A DNA stretch of 64,000 nt from Propioniciclava sinopodophylli (GCF_004324755.1 NZ_SDMQ01000001.1:124001-188000); one strand, 5' to 3'; positions 8,088 to 20,219 are shown, numbered from the stretch's first letter. The notes: generated by a model from the letters alone, not told the origin. Numbers and translations: made by a program.

Positions 8088-9479
8088 TCACGCCTCCAGT
8101 CCGAGCGACAGCAGGGCGTTCTCGACGACCTCGGTGAGCGCCGGGTGGATCCAGTACTGGCCGCGCGCCATCGTGGGGACGTCCACGCCGGTCGACATGC
8201 CCTGGACCAGCGGCTGGATCAGCGAGGACGCCTGGGGGCCGATGATGTGCGCCCCGAGCACCTGTTTGGTCTGCTTGTCGGCGATGAGCTTCACGCAGCT
8301 CTCGGTGTCCTCCAGGGCCCAGCCGTAGGCGGTGCTGCCATACTCCTGGACCGCCACGGCGATGTCGTGTCCGGCGGCCCGCGCCTCGGCCTCGGTGAGC
8401 CCGGCGGCCGCCACCTGCGGGTGGCCGAACACGGCGTGCGGCAGGGGCGCGAGCGTGTTCTCTCGCGGGTCGTCGGGGTGCAGCAGGTTGTGCTGCACGA
8501 TGCGCGCCTCGTGGTTCGCGGCGTGCTTGAGCATCGACGGGTTGGACACGTCGCCCACCGCCCACACGCCCTCGACGCTGGTGCGCTGCTGGGCGTCCAC
8601 GACGACGAAGCCGAGCGGGTCGACCTCGATGCCGCCGACGGTGACGGCCAGACGGTCGCTGTTGGGGCGGCGTCCGGTCGCCACGAGCAGCAGGTCGCCC
8701 TCCAGCACGTGCTGGACGCCGCCGTTGTCGGTGGTGTGCACACGGACGCGGTCGGCGTCCGCCTCGACGCGGTCGGTGCTGTGGCCCAGTCGCAGGTCAA
8801 CGTGGCGGGCGGCCGCAGCGGTGTAGCGGCGGGAGATCTCGGCGTCCTCGCGGCGCAGCATGGCGCCGGAACGGGCCACCACGGTGACGTGGCTGCCGAA
8901 CGCGCTGAACACGTGGGCGAACTCGGCGGCGATGAACCCCGCGCCCAGGATGATGAGGCGCTCGGGCAGCTCGTCGATGCGCATCACGGTGTCGGAGTTG
9001 TGGACGCGCTGGGACGCCCACGCCTCGTCCAGGCCCGCTATGGACGCCGGCGACGTGCACCGGGAGCCGGCGGCGATGACGATACGGTCGGCGGTGATGG
9101 TCTCGCCGGACACCTCGAGCGTGCCCTCGCCGGTGAACCGGGCCGTGTCGCGGTAGAGCGTCACGTTGGCGGCCTCGGCCCGCCACATCTCACCGCCGGT
9201 GCTGATCGGGTCGATGCGCCCGAAGATGCGGTCGCGGACGACCGCCCAGTCGGCGCTCGGCTGCGGGGCGAACACACCCAAGGGGGCGCCGGCCTCGGGG
9301 GCGCGCAGGATGTCGGCGGGCAGGACAAACATCTTGGTCGGGATGCAACCGTAGTTCAGGCAGGTGCCGCCGAAGCGGGGACCGTCGTCGATGAGGGCCA
9401 CGTCCCAGTCGGCGAAGCGATCGTCGACGATGGAGTTCCCGGAGCCGGAGCCGATGACGATGAGGTCGAAGTGTCGCAC
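8088..9479 (-). CDS. mtr: Mycothione reductase
   Basis: NADPH-dependent flavoprotein disulfide reductase that regenerates mycothiol from its disulfide in the cytoplasm. It has 463 residues. The FAD-binding GSGSGNS is at residues 11-17, the redox pair in GGTCLNYGCIPTKM gives Cys40 and Cys45, an NADPH GAGF motif lies mid-protein, and the C-terminal interface carries the conserved HPALTE. The GTG start at 9479 gives the canonical N-terminus; AAGACT lies six bases upstream, a weak -10 match. It follows ccsB by 22 bases on the same strand. Confidence 0.92.
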   Translation of the reverse strand: MRHFDLIVIGSGSGNSIVDDRFADWDVALIDDGPRFGGTCLNYGCIPTKMFVLPADILRAPEAGAPLGVFAPQPSADWAVVRDRIFGRIDPISTGGEMWRAEAANVTLYRDTARFTGEGTLEVSGETITADRIVIAAGSRCTSPASIAGLDEAWASQRVHNSDTVMRIDELPERLIILGAGFIAAEFAHVFSAFGSHVTVVARSGAMLRREDAEISRRYTAAAARHVDLRLGHSTDRVEADADRVRVHTTDNGGVQHVLEGDLLLVATGRRPNSDRLAVTVGGIEVDPLGFVVVDAQQRTSVEGVWAVGDVSNPSMLKHAANHEARIVQHNLLHPDDPRENTLAPLPHAVFGHPQVAAAGLTEAEARAAGHDIAVAVQEYGSTAYGWALEDTESCVKLIADKQTKQVLGAHIIGPQASSLIQPLVQGMSTGVDVPTMARGQYWIHPALTEVVENALLSLGLEA

Positions 9480-9501
9480 CCCGACAGTCTTCCAGATGGC
9501 C

Positions 9502-10422
9502 TCAGATGCCGGCGTAGGAGTGGAGGCCCACAGTCAGCAGGTTGACGCCGACGAAGTTGAACCAGAAGGTGATGACGCCGAGGATCGCCAGCCACGCGGC
9601 GCGGACGCCCTTCCAGCCGGCGGTGACGCGCGCGTGGAGGTAGGCGGCGTAGACGACCCACGTGACCAGCGACCAGGTCTCCTTGGGGTCCCAGCCCCAG
9701 AAGCGGCCCCACGCGTAGTCGGCCCAGACGGCTCCGGCGAGGATGGTGAACGTCCACAGCGGGAAGGCGAAGCGGTGGACGCGGAAGCTGAAGTCGTCCA
9801 GGGCGGACGCCTTGGGCAGCCGGGCCAGGTAGCCCGCCACGGTGCCCCTGGCCTCGGCGCGCGTGCGGATGAGGTAGAGGATCGCGGCGATCGCGGCCAC
9901 GTTGAAGGCGGCCGCCGAGACGGCAGCGGCGACGATGTGGATGATGAACCACACCGAGTGCAGCGCGGGCACGAGCGGCGCGATGGCCACGTAGAAGACG
10001 GTGACGGCCAGGCCCTGGCCCACCGAGAGCAGGAGGGTGACGGGCAGGCCCAGCCACGTCCACCCGCGCCGCCACACGAGCACGAGGTAGAACACGACGG
10101 CGAAGGCCAGCGAGCTGGTCACGAACTCGTACATGTTGCCCCAGGGCAGGCGGTCGGCGGCCACGCCTCGGAGCACGACGCCGGCGATGTGGGCGATCGC
10201 GCCCACGGCGGTCAGGGCGACGCCGATGCGGCCGAACAGGCGGACGCGGTGCTCGGCGGGCTCCTCGGGGGCGAGGACGACCGGGCCACCGGCGCCGACG
10301 AGCTCGCGCACGGGCACGGTCTCCGGCTTGCGCGCGGCGGCCCACTCGGCGGCGTGGGCGACCATCGCCAGCAGGTAGATGACGGCCGACAACACCATCG
10401 GCAGGCTCGTGTAGGCGCTCAT
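9502..10422 (-). CDS. ccsB: Cytochrome c maturation protein CcsB (ResC type)
   Basis: Integral membrane protein that, with ResB, moves haem across the membrane and attaches it to apocytochrome c (system II). It has 306 residues with about eight membrane spans. The haem-handling tryptophan-rich motif WGWDPKETW lies near the C-terminus, with conserved histidines in AHS and LHS positions. The ATG at 10422 overlaps the resB stop as ATGA. Last gene of ccdA-resB-ccsB. Confidence 0.9.
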   Translation of the reverse strand: MSAYTSLPMVLSAVIYLLAMVAHAAEWAAARKPETVPVRELVGAGGPVVLAPEEPAEHRVRLFGRIGVALTAVGAIAHIAGVVLRGVAADRLPWGNMYEFVTSSLAFAVVFYLVLVWRRGWTWLGLPVTLLLSVGQGLAVTVFYVAIAPLVPALHSVWFIIHIVAAAVSAAAFNVAAIAAILYLIRTRAEARGTVAGYLARLPKASALDDFSFRVHRFAFPLWTFTILAGAVWADYAWGRFWGWDPKETWSLVTWVVYAAYLHARVTAGWKGVRAAWLAILGVITFWFNFVGVNLLTVGLHSYAGI

Positions 10423-11960
10423 GCGTCCTCCTCTTCGTCGACGACGGCGGCGTCGCAGTGTTGTTCGGTGGCGTCCAGGACGCCGGCGGCAGCCGCGAGT
10501 CCGGTCACGTCCTCGTCCAGCCCTGTGGACGAGTCTGCCCGATCGAGGCCCCCGGCCTCGACCCGGGGCCCGTCCGGGCCCTCCACCACGCGCACCCAGA
10601 GGCGGCGCGGGCGGATGTAGAGGCTGAGCAGCATGCCGGCCACGGCGAGGCCGACCGACGTGATCACGAGCCACAGGCCCGGCTCATCGGAGACCTGCAG
10701 CTTCGTCCAGCGGCGCCAGTCGTCGAAGGACAGGCTCGAGCCGTCGGGCAGGTCGATGGCCTGACCGGGTGCGATGCGGAAGGTGACGACGTTGCCCTCG
10801 GGCGTCCGCATCTGCTCCAGGCCGTCCTTGGTCAGCGAGTACACCGACTCGGGGCGTCCGGTCTCGTCGCGGGGCGGGCCGGTCCAGACGTTGACGAACA
10901 GCTCGGGGGCCAGGGCGTCGGGGAAGACAGAGCGCGGGCCCTGCTCGTCCACGATGGCGGTGGGGAGGAAGAAGCCCTCGAAGCCGAGGTAGTTCGGGCG
11001 GGCGTCCGGCGCCTTGATGACGCCGAGGGAGGTGAAGTTGCCGTCCTGCGGCAGGAACACCACGGGCCCGGAGAAGGCGACGTCGCCGTTCGGATCGGTG
11101 ACGGTCACCACCGGTGCGTAGCCATGGCCGATGAGGTGGACCTGGGTGCCGTCGACGACGAGCGGGTGGTTGACCTCGATCATCGCCTGCTCGGGCTCGC
11201 CTGCGCCGTGGGCGATGCGGACGTTGGCCTCGAACACGCGCGCGGCGCCGCGCTGGACGTCGCCGGTCTCGAACTTGGCGATGAAGCTGTCCACCCAGAT
11301 GGTGAAGGGCTGCAGGTTGGCCGGACGGAAGGCCGCGCCCGCGGTGAAGTCGTCGTACTGGGTGAGGTTGTTGCTGAACGCCTGGCCCTCGACGATGACG
11401 ACCTCGCCCTTGTAGTGGAGCATGGTGTTCCAGGCGACGCCGACCAGCATGAGGGCGAAGCTGAGGTGGAACAGGATGTTGCCGAACTCGCGCAGGTAGC
11501 CGCGCTCGGCCGCGACCGAGTCGCCGTCGCGGCGGACGCGGAACCGCTTCGACCGCAGCCACTCCTCGGCCCCGCCCAGGGCCGCGTCGGCGGACAGGGT
11601 GGTGGTGCCGGTGGCGCTGGCCGGGAGGCGGTCCAGGCGCTTGGGCGTCCGGGCCGGCGGCTGGCGGACGGAGCGGAGGTAGACCGCGATGCGGGGCACG
11701 ATGCAGCCGATGAGCGAGACCGTGAGCAGCAGGTAGACCGCGGCGAACCACGGCGAGCCGTACACGTCGAACAGCCCGAGCGCCTCGTACAGGTCGGCGA
11801 CGGCCGGGTTGGCCTCCTTCCAGTCCGAGACGCGGATGGGCGCGACCGGACGCTGCGGCAGCAACGAGCCCGGGATGGCCACCAACGCCAGGGCGAGCAG
11901 GAGCAGCAGCGCCGTCCGCATGGACGTCAGCTGCACCCAGAACAGGCGGAGCAGCGCCAC
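10419..11960 (-). CDS. resB: Cytochrome c biogenesis protein ResB
   Basis: Partner of CcsB in haem delivery for system II cytochrome c maturation. It has 513 residues from a GTG at 11960 that overlaps the ccdA stop by one base. Three spans lie in the N-terminal third (about residues 12-32, 65-85 and 155-175), then a large extracytoplasmic domain, then a fourth span near residues 445-465. The first part reads SLLPQRP, typical of the family. An acidic, Asp/Glu-rich tail of some 50 residues ends the protein. Confidence 0.9.
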   Translation of the reverse strand: MALLRLFWVQLTSMRTALLLLLALALVAIPGSLLPQRPVAPIRVSDWKEANPAVADLYEALGLFDVYGSPWFAAVYLLLTVSLIGCIVPRIAVYLRSVRQPPARTPKRLDRLPASATGTTTLSADAALGGAEEWLRSKRFRVRRDGDSVAAERGYLREFGNILFHLSFALMLVGVAWNTMLHYKGEVVIVEGQAFSNNLTQYDDFTAGAAFRPANLQPFTIWVDSFIAKFETGDVQRGAARVFEANVRIAHGAGEPEQAMIEVNHPLVVDGTQVHLIGHGYAPVVTVTDPNGDVAFSGPVVFLPQDGNFTSLGVIKAPDARPNYLGFEGFFLPTAIVDEQGPRSVFPDALAPELFVNVWTGPPRDETGRPESVYSLTKDGLEQMRTPEGNVVTFRIAPGQAIDLPDGSSLSFDDWRRWTKLQVSDEPGLWLVITSVGLAVAGMLLSLYIRPRRLWVRVVEGPDGPRVEAGGLDRADSSTGLDEDVTGLAAAAGVLDATEQHCDAAVVDEEEDA

Positions 11961-12724
11961 TAGATCACCACCCCGTACGTCGAGGCCCACTGGCGGAAGA
12001 TGCCCATCAGGCGGTCCCACAGGCCGGTGACGAGCAGGACGCCGACGACCACCATCATCGCCCCGCCCAGCTTCTGGAGCAGGCCCTGGTGGCGCTTGAC
12101 CCAGTCCAGGGTGCCGGCGAAGCGATCGAAGGCCAGACCGGCGACCAGGAAGGGGACGCCGAGGCCGATCGCGTACGCCAGCGCCAACACGGCGCCGCGG
12201 ACGGCGGTGCCCTCGTTCAGGGCCAGCGTCAGCACGACCGACAGTGTGGGGCCGATGCACGGCGTCCAGCCCAGGCCGAACACGACGCCGAGCAGCGGCG
12301 CGGCGGCCAGCCCGACGGCGGGAGCGCGGCCGACGCGGTAGGTGCCCTGGCCGAGGCGGATGACGCCGGCGAACACCAGCCCCAGCACGATCGCGACGAT
12401 GCCGATGGCCACCGAGATGGGTCGGCTCCAGGTCAGCAGCAGGCTGCCCAGCCCGCCGAACAGCGCGCCGGTGGAGACGAACACCAGCGCGAAACCGGCG
12501 ATGAACAGGCTGGTGCCGAGCAACATGCGGCCGCGGCTGCCCGTCCCCGACGTCACGTCGGAGGCCGTCAGCCCGGTCGCGTACGACAGGTAGCCCGGCA
12601 GCAGGGGCACCACGCACGGGGAGAAGAACGAGACGACCCCGGCCAGGACCGCAACGGGCAGGGCCAGCAGCATCGAGCCGCCGGCCGCCTGGGCGAACCA
12701 CGCCCCGAGGTCGAGGGCCGTCAC
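11960..12724 (-). CDS. ccdA: Thiol-disulfide transporter CcdA
   Basis: Six-span membrane protein that passes electrons from cytoplasmic thioredoxin to extracytoplasmic thiol proteins, here presumably the ResA-type protein encoded just before it. It has 254 residues. The two redox cysteines are in [14 protein letters not shown] and GWTPCIGP, the standard CcdA positions. The GTG start at 12724 overlaps the preceding stop as GTGA, and the stop overlaps resB, so translation of the three is coupled. Confidence 0.92.
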   Translation of the reverse strand: MTALDLGAWFAQAAGGSMLLALPVAVLAGVVSFFSPCVVPLLPGYLSYATGLTASDVTSGTGSRGRMLLGTSLFIAGFALVFVSTGALFGGLGSLLLTWSRPISVAIGIVAIVLGLVFAGVIRLGQGTYRVGRAPAVGLAAAPLLGVVFGLGWTPCIGPTLSVVLTLALNEGTAVRGAVLALAYAIGLGVPFLVAGLAFDRFAGTLDWVKRHQGLLQKLGGAMMVVVGVLLVTGLWDRLMGIFRQWASTYGVVI

Positions 12725-13314
12725 TTGCCGGCCGCCACGTCGTCGACCAGCCCGGTGATGGTGGACCGGGTGGTCTCCCCCAGCACCCGGGCGGCGATGC
12801 GGCCCTCGGCGTCCACCACGAGGGTGGACGGGATGGCGCTGGGCGGCAACTGCTGGCCGAACTTGAGCAGCTCGCGCCCGTTCGGGTCGAACACGCTGGG
12901 GAACGTCACGTCGAAGGCGCGCATGAAGGCCAGCGCGGGCGCCTGGTCGAGGTCGCGGGTGTTGATGCCGACGAACTGGGCGACGTCGGCGGTGTCGCGG
13001 GCCGCGGCCTCCAGGGCAGGGGCCTCCTTGCGGCACGGGGCGCACCAGCTGCCCCAGACGTTGTAGACGATGACCTTGCCGGCCAGCTGGTCGGAGTCGA
13101 AGTCGCCGCCCCCCAGCAGCTCACCGGTCACGCGCGGTGCGGGCTGGCGCTCGGCCACCGGCACGATCGTCAGCGAGCCGTCGCCGCCGACGAAACCGCC
13201 CTCGGCGGTCGGTCCGGTGCCGCAGGCGCTGAGCACGAGCACGGACGCCACGGCCAAGGCCACCCCCCGGGGGAATCGCCGCGAGCGCGGGGAAGTCAGC
13301 GTCACCCGGCTCAC
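12721..13314 (-). CDS. resA: Thioredoxin-like lipoprotein, ResA/TlpA type
   Basis: Membrane-anchored extracytoplasmic thiol oxidoreductase that keeps the apocytochrome CXXCH cysteines reduced. It has 197 residues from a GTG at 13314. The signal peptide ends in the lipobox VLSAC (lipid-attached Cys at about residue 29), and the redox motif is WCAPC in an AhpC/TSA-Redoxin fold. The start overlaps the stop of the phosphatase gene (GTGA). Position and motif make the role in cytochrome c maturation likely; general disulfide reduction is the alternative. Confidence 0.87.
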   Translation of the reverse strand: MSRVTLTSPRSRRFPRGVALAVASVLVLSACGTGPTAEGGFVGGDGSLTIVPVAERQPAPRVTGELLGGGDFDSDQLAGKVIVYNVWGSWCAPCRKEAPALEAAARDTADVAQFVGINTRDLDQAPALAFMRAFDVTFPSVFDPNGRELLKFGQQLPPSAIPSTLVVDAEGRIAARVLGETTRSTITGLVDDVAAGK

Positions 13315-13961
13315 ATCCCGGGCCTGAACAGGCGGCGTCCGACCGGGTACAGGTCCGCGGCCGGCTCGGTGTACCCGACACGCACGACGCGGCCGTCGAG
13401 GAAGTGGAAGCTGGTCACCGACGCCAGCCGGCACTCGCGGTTGGCCGGGTTGTGCAGGTAGCTGCGGCCTTCGGCGTCCAGCCGGGCCACGTAGATCGGC
13501 AGCTGGTGGGACACCACGAGCGCCTGGCCGCCCACAGGCACGGACGCCGCCATGTCGGCGATCGCGGCGCGCATGCGGGCCGCGACCTCACGGTAGGGCT
13601 CGCCCCACGAGGGAAGGAACGGGTTGCGCAGGTGCCACGCGTTGGCGGGGAACAGCAGCCTCTGGTTGAACCGGCCGAAGTTGCGGCCCTCCAGGGTGTT
13701 GCCCGCCTCGATGACGCGGGGCTCCTCGGTCACCTCGAGGTGGGGGTGCCGGGCCGCGATGGGGGCCATGGTCTCCTTGGCCCGCTGCAGGGGCGAGACG
13801 TACAGGGCGTCCAGCGGCACGTCGGCGAAGTGGTCGGCGAGCCGCTCGGCCATCTGCTTGCCGAGTTCGCTCAGCCCGTAGCCCGGCAGGCGGCCATACA
13901 GCACGTGGTCCGGGTTGAGGACCTGCCCGTGGCGGCACACGTGGACGATGGTGGGCTGCAT
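13311..13961 (-). CDS. Histidine phosphatase family protein (phosphoglycerate mutase-like)
   Basis: Cytoplasmic phosphatase of the RHG superfamily, 216 residues. The catalytic signature CRHGQ is near residue 10, a partner histidine is in SHQLP, and the substrate-site arginine is in SPLQRAKET. An upstream in-frame ATG at 13973 exists, but it overlaps the -10 box TATGCT; the ATG at 13961 lies exactly seven bases after that box, so it is taken as the start. The same gene sits before resA in other actinobacteria, including mycobacteria; its substrate is unknown. Confidence 0.82.
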   Translation of the reverse strand: MQPTIVHVCRHGQVLNPDHVLYGRLPGYGLSELGKQMAERLADHFADVPLDALYVSPLQRAKETMAPIAARHPHLEVTEEPRVIEAGNTLEGRNFGRFNQRLLFPANAWHLRNPFLPSWGEPYREVAARMRAAIADMAASVPVGGQALVVSHQLPIYVARLDAEGRSYLHNPANRECRLASVTSFHFLDGRVVRVGYTEPAADLYPVGRRLFRPGM

Positions 13962-13968
13962 GGCCGTA

Positions 13969-13974
13969 AGCATA
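13969..13974 (-). promoter_or_regulatory. -10 box TATGCT for the histidine phosphatase gene
   Basis: TATGCT, seven bases before the ATG at 13961. It lies six bases beyond the glutaredoxin-like gene's stop, so the cytochrome maturation operon can start here as well as read through from upstream. Confidence 0.6.
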
Positions 13975-13979
13975 GGCGC

Positions 13980-14243
13980 TCAGGCGAGGGCGGCCGCGAG
14001 CCGCCCGGCGTCCACGAACCACAGCCCGTGCTGCTCGCCGTCGACGAACGTCACGGGCACGTGGTCGGTGTACTGCCTGCGCAATGCGGGGTCGGCATCG
14101 ACGTCGACGGCCTGCCACCGAACGTCATGTTCGGCGCAGACCGTCTCGATGATCGCGATCGCCTCGTCGCAGAGGTGGCACCCCTCGCGCGTCAGGACGA
14201 CCACGCGGGCGTCCGACTGCGCCGGGAGGTGCCGCGGGATCAC
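13980..14243 (-). CDS. Glutaredoxin-like protein (DUF836/thioredoxin-like)
   Basis: An 87-residue small redox protein. [11 protein letters not shown] gives a CXXC pair at about Cys22 and Cys25, and VPVTFVDG is the cis-proline strand of the thioredoxin fold. The GTG start at 14243 overlaps the stop of the bS22 gene (GTGA), so the two are translated together. Likely a thiol oxidoreductase; whether it uses mycothiol cannot be told from sequence. Confidence 0.8.
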   Translation of the reverse strand: MIPRHLPAQSDARVVVLTREGCHLCDEAIAIIETVCAEHDVRWQAVDVDADPALRRQYTDHVPVTFVDGEQHGLWFVDAGRLAAALA

Positions 14244-14341
14244 TTGCCAGCGCGGCGGCGCTGGATGCGCGTCTTCTTCAGCAGCTTGCGGTGCTTCTTC
14301 TTGGCCATCCGCTTGCGACGCTTCTTGATGACAGAACCCAC
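14240..14341 (-). CDS. Small basic ribosomal protein bS22 (AURKAIP1/COX24 domain)
   Basis: A 33-residue, lysine- and arginine-rich protein beginning [19 protein letters not shown] and ending RRRAGK. It closely matches the tiny protein found in mycobacterial 30S structures and named bS22, and the AURKAIP1/COX24 family. The GTG start at 14341 has GGAG six bases upstream. It is short enough to be missed by gene callers. A strong promoter with a leader of about 78 bases precedes it. Confidence 0.88.
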   Translation of the reverse strand: MGSVIKKRRKRMAKKKHRKLLKKTRIQRRRAGK

Positions 14342-14425
14342 GTGTTACTCCTCAGGACGCCCCCGAACCTCAGGGGCGGGGATGAATTGGTTGCCGCGCA
14401 CCCGATGCGGGCCCGCAAGGACAGC

Positions 14426-14455
14426 ATTCTACTCGCTGGCACGGACGCCGATCAA
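14426..14455 (-). promoter_or_regulatory. Housekeeping-type promoter of the bS22 gene
   Basis: On the minus strand TTGATC (14455-14450), an 18-base spacer and TAGAAT (14431-14426). This is the best -35/-10 pair in the window, in keeping with a ribosomal protein gene. Confidence 0.7.
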
Positions 14456-14483
14456 ACGGTGCCCACGGCGTCCGGCCCTGGGC

Positions 14484-17104
<2,621 letters not shown>

Positions 17105-17108
<4 letters not shown>

Positions 17109-17938
17109 GGGACCACCGGCAGCGACAGTGCCTCACGCGTCCAGGCCAGCGCGCGCGCCAGCGCCTCCTCCCGCGCCGAGCGCGAGCCGATCGAGCGCGT
17201 GTTCAGCTCCAGCACGACATGCCCGGCGAAGCCGCGGGACGCCAGCGTGGACAGCACGCGCCGGGCCTCCTGGTCGCCCTCGCCGGGGAAGAGGTGCGAA
17301 TCGGCGATGGAGCCGTCCCCGTCCGTGAGGTGGACGTGGGTGAGCCGCTCGCCCCAGGCGTCCACGAGGTCGAGCGACTTCTGCTTCGACGTCGAGGCGT
17401 GGGACAGGTCGAGGGTGAGGTGGTCGTAGTCGCGCTCGGTCGGGTCCCAGCCGGGCGAGTAGGCGCGCACCTCGGTGCCGCGCGGCCCGCGCCAGGGGAA
17501 CATGTTCTCGACGGCGAAGATGATGCCCGTGGTGCGCTCGAGGCGGCGGATGCCCTCCACGAAGCCCTGCGCGTAGCTGCGCTGCCAGCGGAACGGCGGG
17601 TGCACGACCACGGAGTCGGCGCCCAGGCGGTGGGCGGCCAGGGCGGAGCGCTCGAGCTTCTCCCACGGGTCGTTGCCCCACGTGCCCTGGGTGACCAACA
17701 GGGTCGGCGCGTGGATGGAGAGGACCTCGACGCCGTGGTAGTCGCGGAGCTGGACGAGGGCGTCGACGTCGCGGCTGACGGGGTCGATGCCCACCATGAC
17801 CTCGACCCCGTCGTAGCCCAACCGGCTCGCCAGCTCGAAGCAGCTGCCGGTCGACTCGGGGTAGACGGACGAGGTGGAGAGCCCGACGCGGGGCGATCGC
17901 TGCGCCTCGGTCCCGGGCCACGCTGGCTTGCCACTCAC
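17105..17938 (-). CDS. Sugar phosphate isomerase/epimerase family TIM-barrel protein
   Basis: A 277-residue protein of the xylose isomerase-like TIM-barrel (AP endonuclease family 2) superfamily. Metal-ligand positions are seen as IHAP, VVHPP, FAVENMF, DLSHAS and HVHLTDGDG. It does not resemble the Nfo-type DNA repair enzymes beyond the shared fold. The GTG start at 17938 lies six bases after TATGCT. Substrate unknown. Confidence 0.75.
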
Positions 17939-17944
17939 GCGGCC

Positions 17945-17950
17945 AGCATA
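17945..17950 (-). promoter_or_regulatory. -10 box TATGCT for the TIM-barrel gene
   Basis: TATGCT, six bases before the GTG at 17938. Confidence 0.6.
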
Positions 17951-18079
17951 GGCACCCGGCGGCCGCGGCGGCAGGCGAACCCCTTGCGGGCAAGGTGTCT
18001 CGATGTCGTGATATGCGCTCCCACTGAGGCTTTCGGCCCCGATTGGCGTGCTCACGCGCGGATGGGTTTGAATGCTGTC

Positions 18080-18718
18080 ATGCGTCTGTCGAATCTCTCC
18101 TTCGCCGCCGGTCCGGACGGCTTGGCCGCCGCGGTCGGCCGTCTCGAGGACGTGCTCGGCGTCGAGTTCCGCGACGGTGGGTTCCACCCGCGGTTCGGCA
18201 CGCGCAACAACATCCTCTCCATGGCCGACGCCCGCTTCATCGAGGTCGTCGAGGTGCTGGAGCACCCGGCCGCCGAGAAGGCCGTGTTCGGGCAGGCCGT
18301 GCGGGCCCGAACCGAGCTGGGCGGCGGCTGGCTGGCGTGGGTCCTGGAGGTCGACGACATGTCGCCCCTGGAGGCCCGCCTCGGGCGCCGAGCCGTCGAC
18401 GGCACCCGCCAGTTCCCCGACGGGCGCCGCCTCGACTGGCAGCAGATCGGCATCAAGGGCCTGATGGCCGACCCGCAGCTGCCCTTCTTCGTGAAGTGGA
18501 CCAGCGAGCCGGAGCTGCGCCCCTCCGCCCTGCCTCCGGAGCCGGTGGAGCTGCTGGAGATCCGCCTGTCGGGCTCGCCCGAGCGCGTCTCCGACTGGAT
18601 CGGCGACTCGCTGGGGCCCGTCTTCGACGGCGTCGCCCTGACGTTCAACTCCCCCAACGGTAACCCGGGCATCGAGGCCGTCACCTTCCGCTGCCCCAAC
18701 GGCATCGTCACCATCTGA
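18080..18718 (+). CDS. Glyoxalase/VOC-like domain protein
   Basis: A 212-residue protein resembling the glyoxalase-like (VOC) family found alone in many actinobacteria: an N-terminal LSNLSFAAG strand, a FGTRNNILSM stretch and an IEVVEVL strand. The ATG at 18080 is chosen over one at 18062 because TTGAAT lies six bases before it and family members start close to the LSNLSF strand. It is divergent from the TIM-barrel gene across 141 bases. No enzymatic assignment can be made. Confidence 0.65.
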   Translation: MRLSNLSFAAGPDGLAAAVGRLEDVLGVEFRDGGFHPRFGTRNNILSMADARFIEVVEVLEHPAAEKAVFGQAVRARTELGGGWLAWVLEVDDMSPLEARLGRRAVDGTRQFPDGRRLDWQQIGIKGLMADPQLPFFVKWTSEPELRPSALPPEPVELLEIRLSGSPERVSDWIGDSLGPVFDGVALTFNSPNGNPGIEAVTFRCPNGIVTI

Positions 18719-18775
18719 CGCCCCCCCCGCCGATGACCGGACGCCCACGGCGCCCGGTTTGTCTGGGCGAGGCCC

Positions 18776-18781
18776 TAGGTT
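18776..18781 (+). promoter_or_regulatory. -10 box TAGGTT for radA
   Basis: TAGGTT, seven bases before the radA ATG at 18789. Confidence 0.65.
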
Positions 18782-18788
18782 GGGGGAC

Positions 18789-20216
18789 ATGGCCAGGACC
18801 AGCACGAACTACCGCTGCACCGAGTGCGGCTGGACGACGGGGCGCTGGGTCGGCCGCTGCGGCCAGTGCCAGGCCTGGGGCAGCCTGTCCGAGGGCGAGC
18901 CGACCTCGACGCGGGCGGTCGCGTCCCAGCGGCCGGCCCAGCCGGCGATCCGCATCACCGAGGTCGAGGCCAACACCGCCCGCGGCGTCCGTACGGGCAT
19001 CGGCGAGCTCGACCGGGTGCTCGGCGACGGCCTCGTCCCGGGCGCCGTCGTCCTGCTGGGCGGGGAGCCGGGGGTGGGCAAGTCCACGCTGCTGCTCGAG
19101 GTGGCGGCGCGCTGGGCGTCCGCGGGGCGCCGGACGCTGTACGTGACGGCCGAGGAGTCGGCCGCCCAGGTACGGCTGCGGGCCGACCGGACGGGCGCGC
19201 TGCACGACGAGCTGTTCCTGGCCGCCGAGTCCGACCTCGGCGTCGTGCTCGGCCACATCGAGGAGCACTCCCCCAGCCTGCTGGTGCTCGACTCGGTGCA
19301 GACCGTGCAGGCGCAGGGCACCGACGGCGTCGCCGGCGGCGTCGCGCAGGTGCGCGAGGTCACCAACGCGCTGGTCCGCACCGCGAAGCGCCGCAACATG
19401 GCGGTGCTGATCATCGGCCATGTGACCAAGGACGGGGCGCTCGCGGGCCCCCGCACGCTGGAGCACCTCGTCGACGTGGTGCTCAGCTTCGAGGGCGAGC
19501 GGCACGGCGGCTTCCGCATGGTGCGCGCCACCAAGAACCGGTACGGCCCGGCCGACGAGGTGGGCTGCTTCGAGATGACCGAGACCGGCATCCGTGAGGT
19601 GCCCGACCCCTCGGGGCTGTTCACGTCCAGCCGCGGGCCCACGGCGGGTACGTGCGTGACCGTGAGCCTGGAGGGGCGGCGTCCGCTCGTGGCCGAGGTG
19701 CAGGCGCTCGTGGTGCCCACCAGCCTGCAGCAGCCGCGCCGGATGACCCACGGCCTGGAGAACGCCCGCGTCACCCTCACCCTGGCGGTGCTACAGCGCC
19801 GGGCCGGCCACAAGCTGCACACGCGCGACGTGTACGCCTCGACGGTCGGCGGGGTGCGCCTGAGCGACCCGGCCGCCGACCTGGCGCTGGCCATCGCCGT
19901 GGCGTCCGCGCTGCGAGACGAGGAGCCGGTCGGCAAGCTGCTCGCGATCGGCGAGGTCAGCCTGTCCGGCGAGGTGCGGCGGGTGCCGGCGCTGGGACGC
20001 CGCCTGGCCGAGGCCGCCCGCCTCGGCTTCGAGCGCGCGATCGTGCCCGAGGGGTCGGGCAAGGAGGTGGCGGCCGCCGGCCTCCGGGTCATCGAGGTCG
20101 CCTCCATCGACGAGGCGCTCAAGGCCGCGTTCGGCACCCCGTCGGGCAAGGTCGTCGGCCTGGAGAAGCGGCGCCGCGAGCATGGCGCCGAGGGGGCGTC
20201 CGCGGCGCCGCACTAG
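18789..20216 (+). CDS. radA: DNA repair protein RadA
   Basis: RecA-like ATPase that helps process recombination intermediates. It has 475 residues. The N-terminal zinc finger uses Cys10, Cys13, Cys24 and Cys27; Walker A is [10 protein letters not shown] near residue 93; the RadA-specific KNRYG motif follows the ATPase core; and the C-terminal part is a Lon-protease-like domain. The start follows from a seven-base gap after TAGGTT. In mycobacteria radA also precedes disA, and in other bacteria RadA affects DisA activity. Confidence 0.93.
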   Translation: MARTSTNYRCTECGWTTGRWVGRCGQCQAWGSLSEGEPTSTRAVASQRPAQPAIRITEVEANTARGVRTGIGELDRVLGDGLVPGAVVLLGGEPGVGKSTLLLEVAARWASAGRRTLYVTAEESAAQVRLRADRTGALHDELFLAAESDLGVVLGHIEEHSPSLLVLDSVQTVQAQGTDGVAGGVAQVREVTNALVRTAKRRNMAVLIIGHVTKDGALAGPRTLEHLVDVVLSFEGERHGGFRMVRATKNRYGPADEVGCFEMTETGIREVPDPSGLFTSSRGPTAGTCVTVSLEGRRPLVAEVQALVVPTSLQQPRRMTHGLENARVTLTLAVLQRRAGHKLHTRDVYASTVGGVRLSDPAADLALAIAVASALRDEEPVGKLLAIGEVSLSGEVRRVPALGRRLAEAARLGFERAIVPEGSGKEVAAAGLRVIEVASIDEALKAAFGTPSGKVVGLEKRRREHGAEGASAAPH

Positions 20217-20219
20217 ACT
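20214..20219 (+). promoter_or_regulatory. -10-like TAGACT overlapping the radA stop codon
   Basis: The radA stop TAG forms the first half of TAGACT. The disA GTG is 34 bases further on with its own GGGAGG site, so this would give a short leadered disA transcript. Confidence 0.45.

Noticed and set aside
9364-10620. A 418-codon plus-strand frame opposite mtr and ccsB
   Set aside because: Shadow frame; composition dominated by Asp, Gly, Arg and His with no recognisable motif, while the minus strand encodes clear families.
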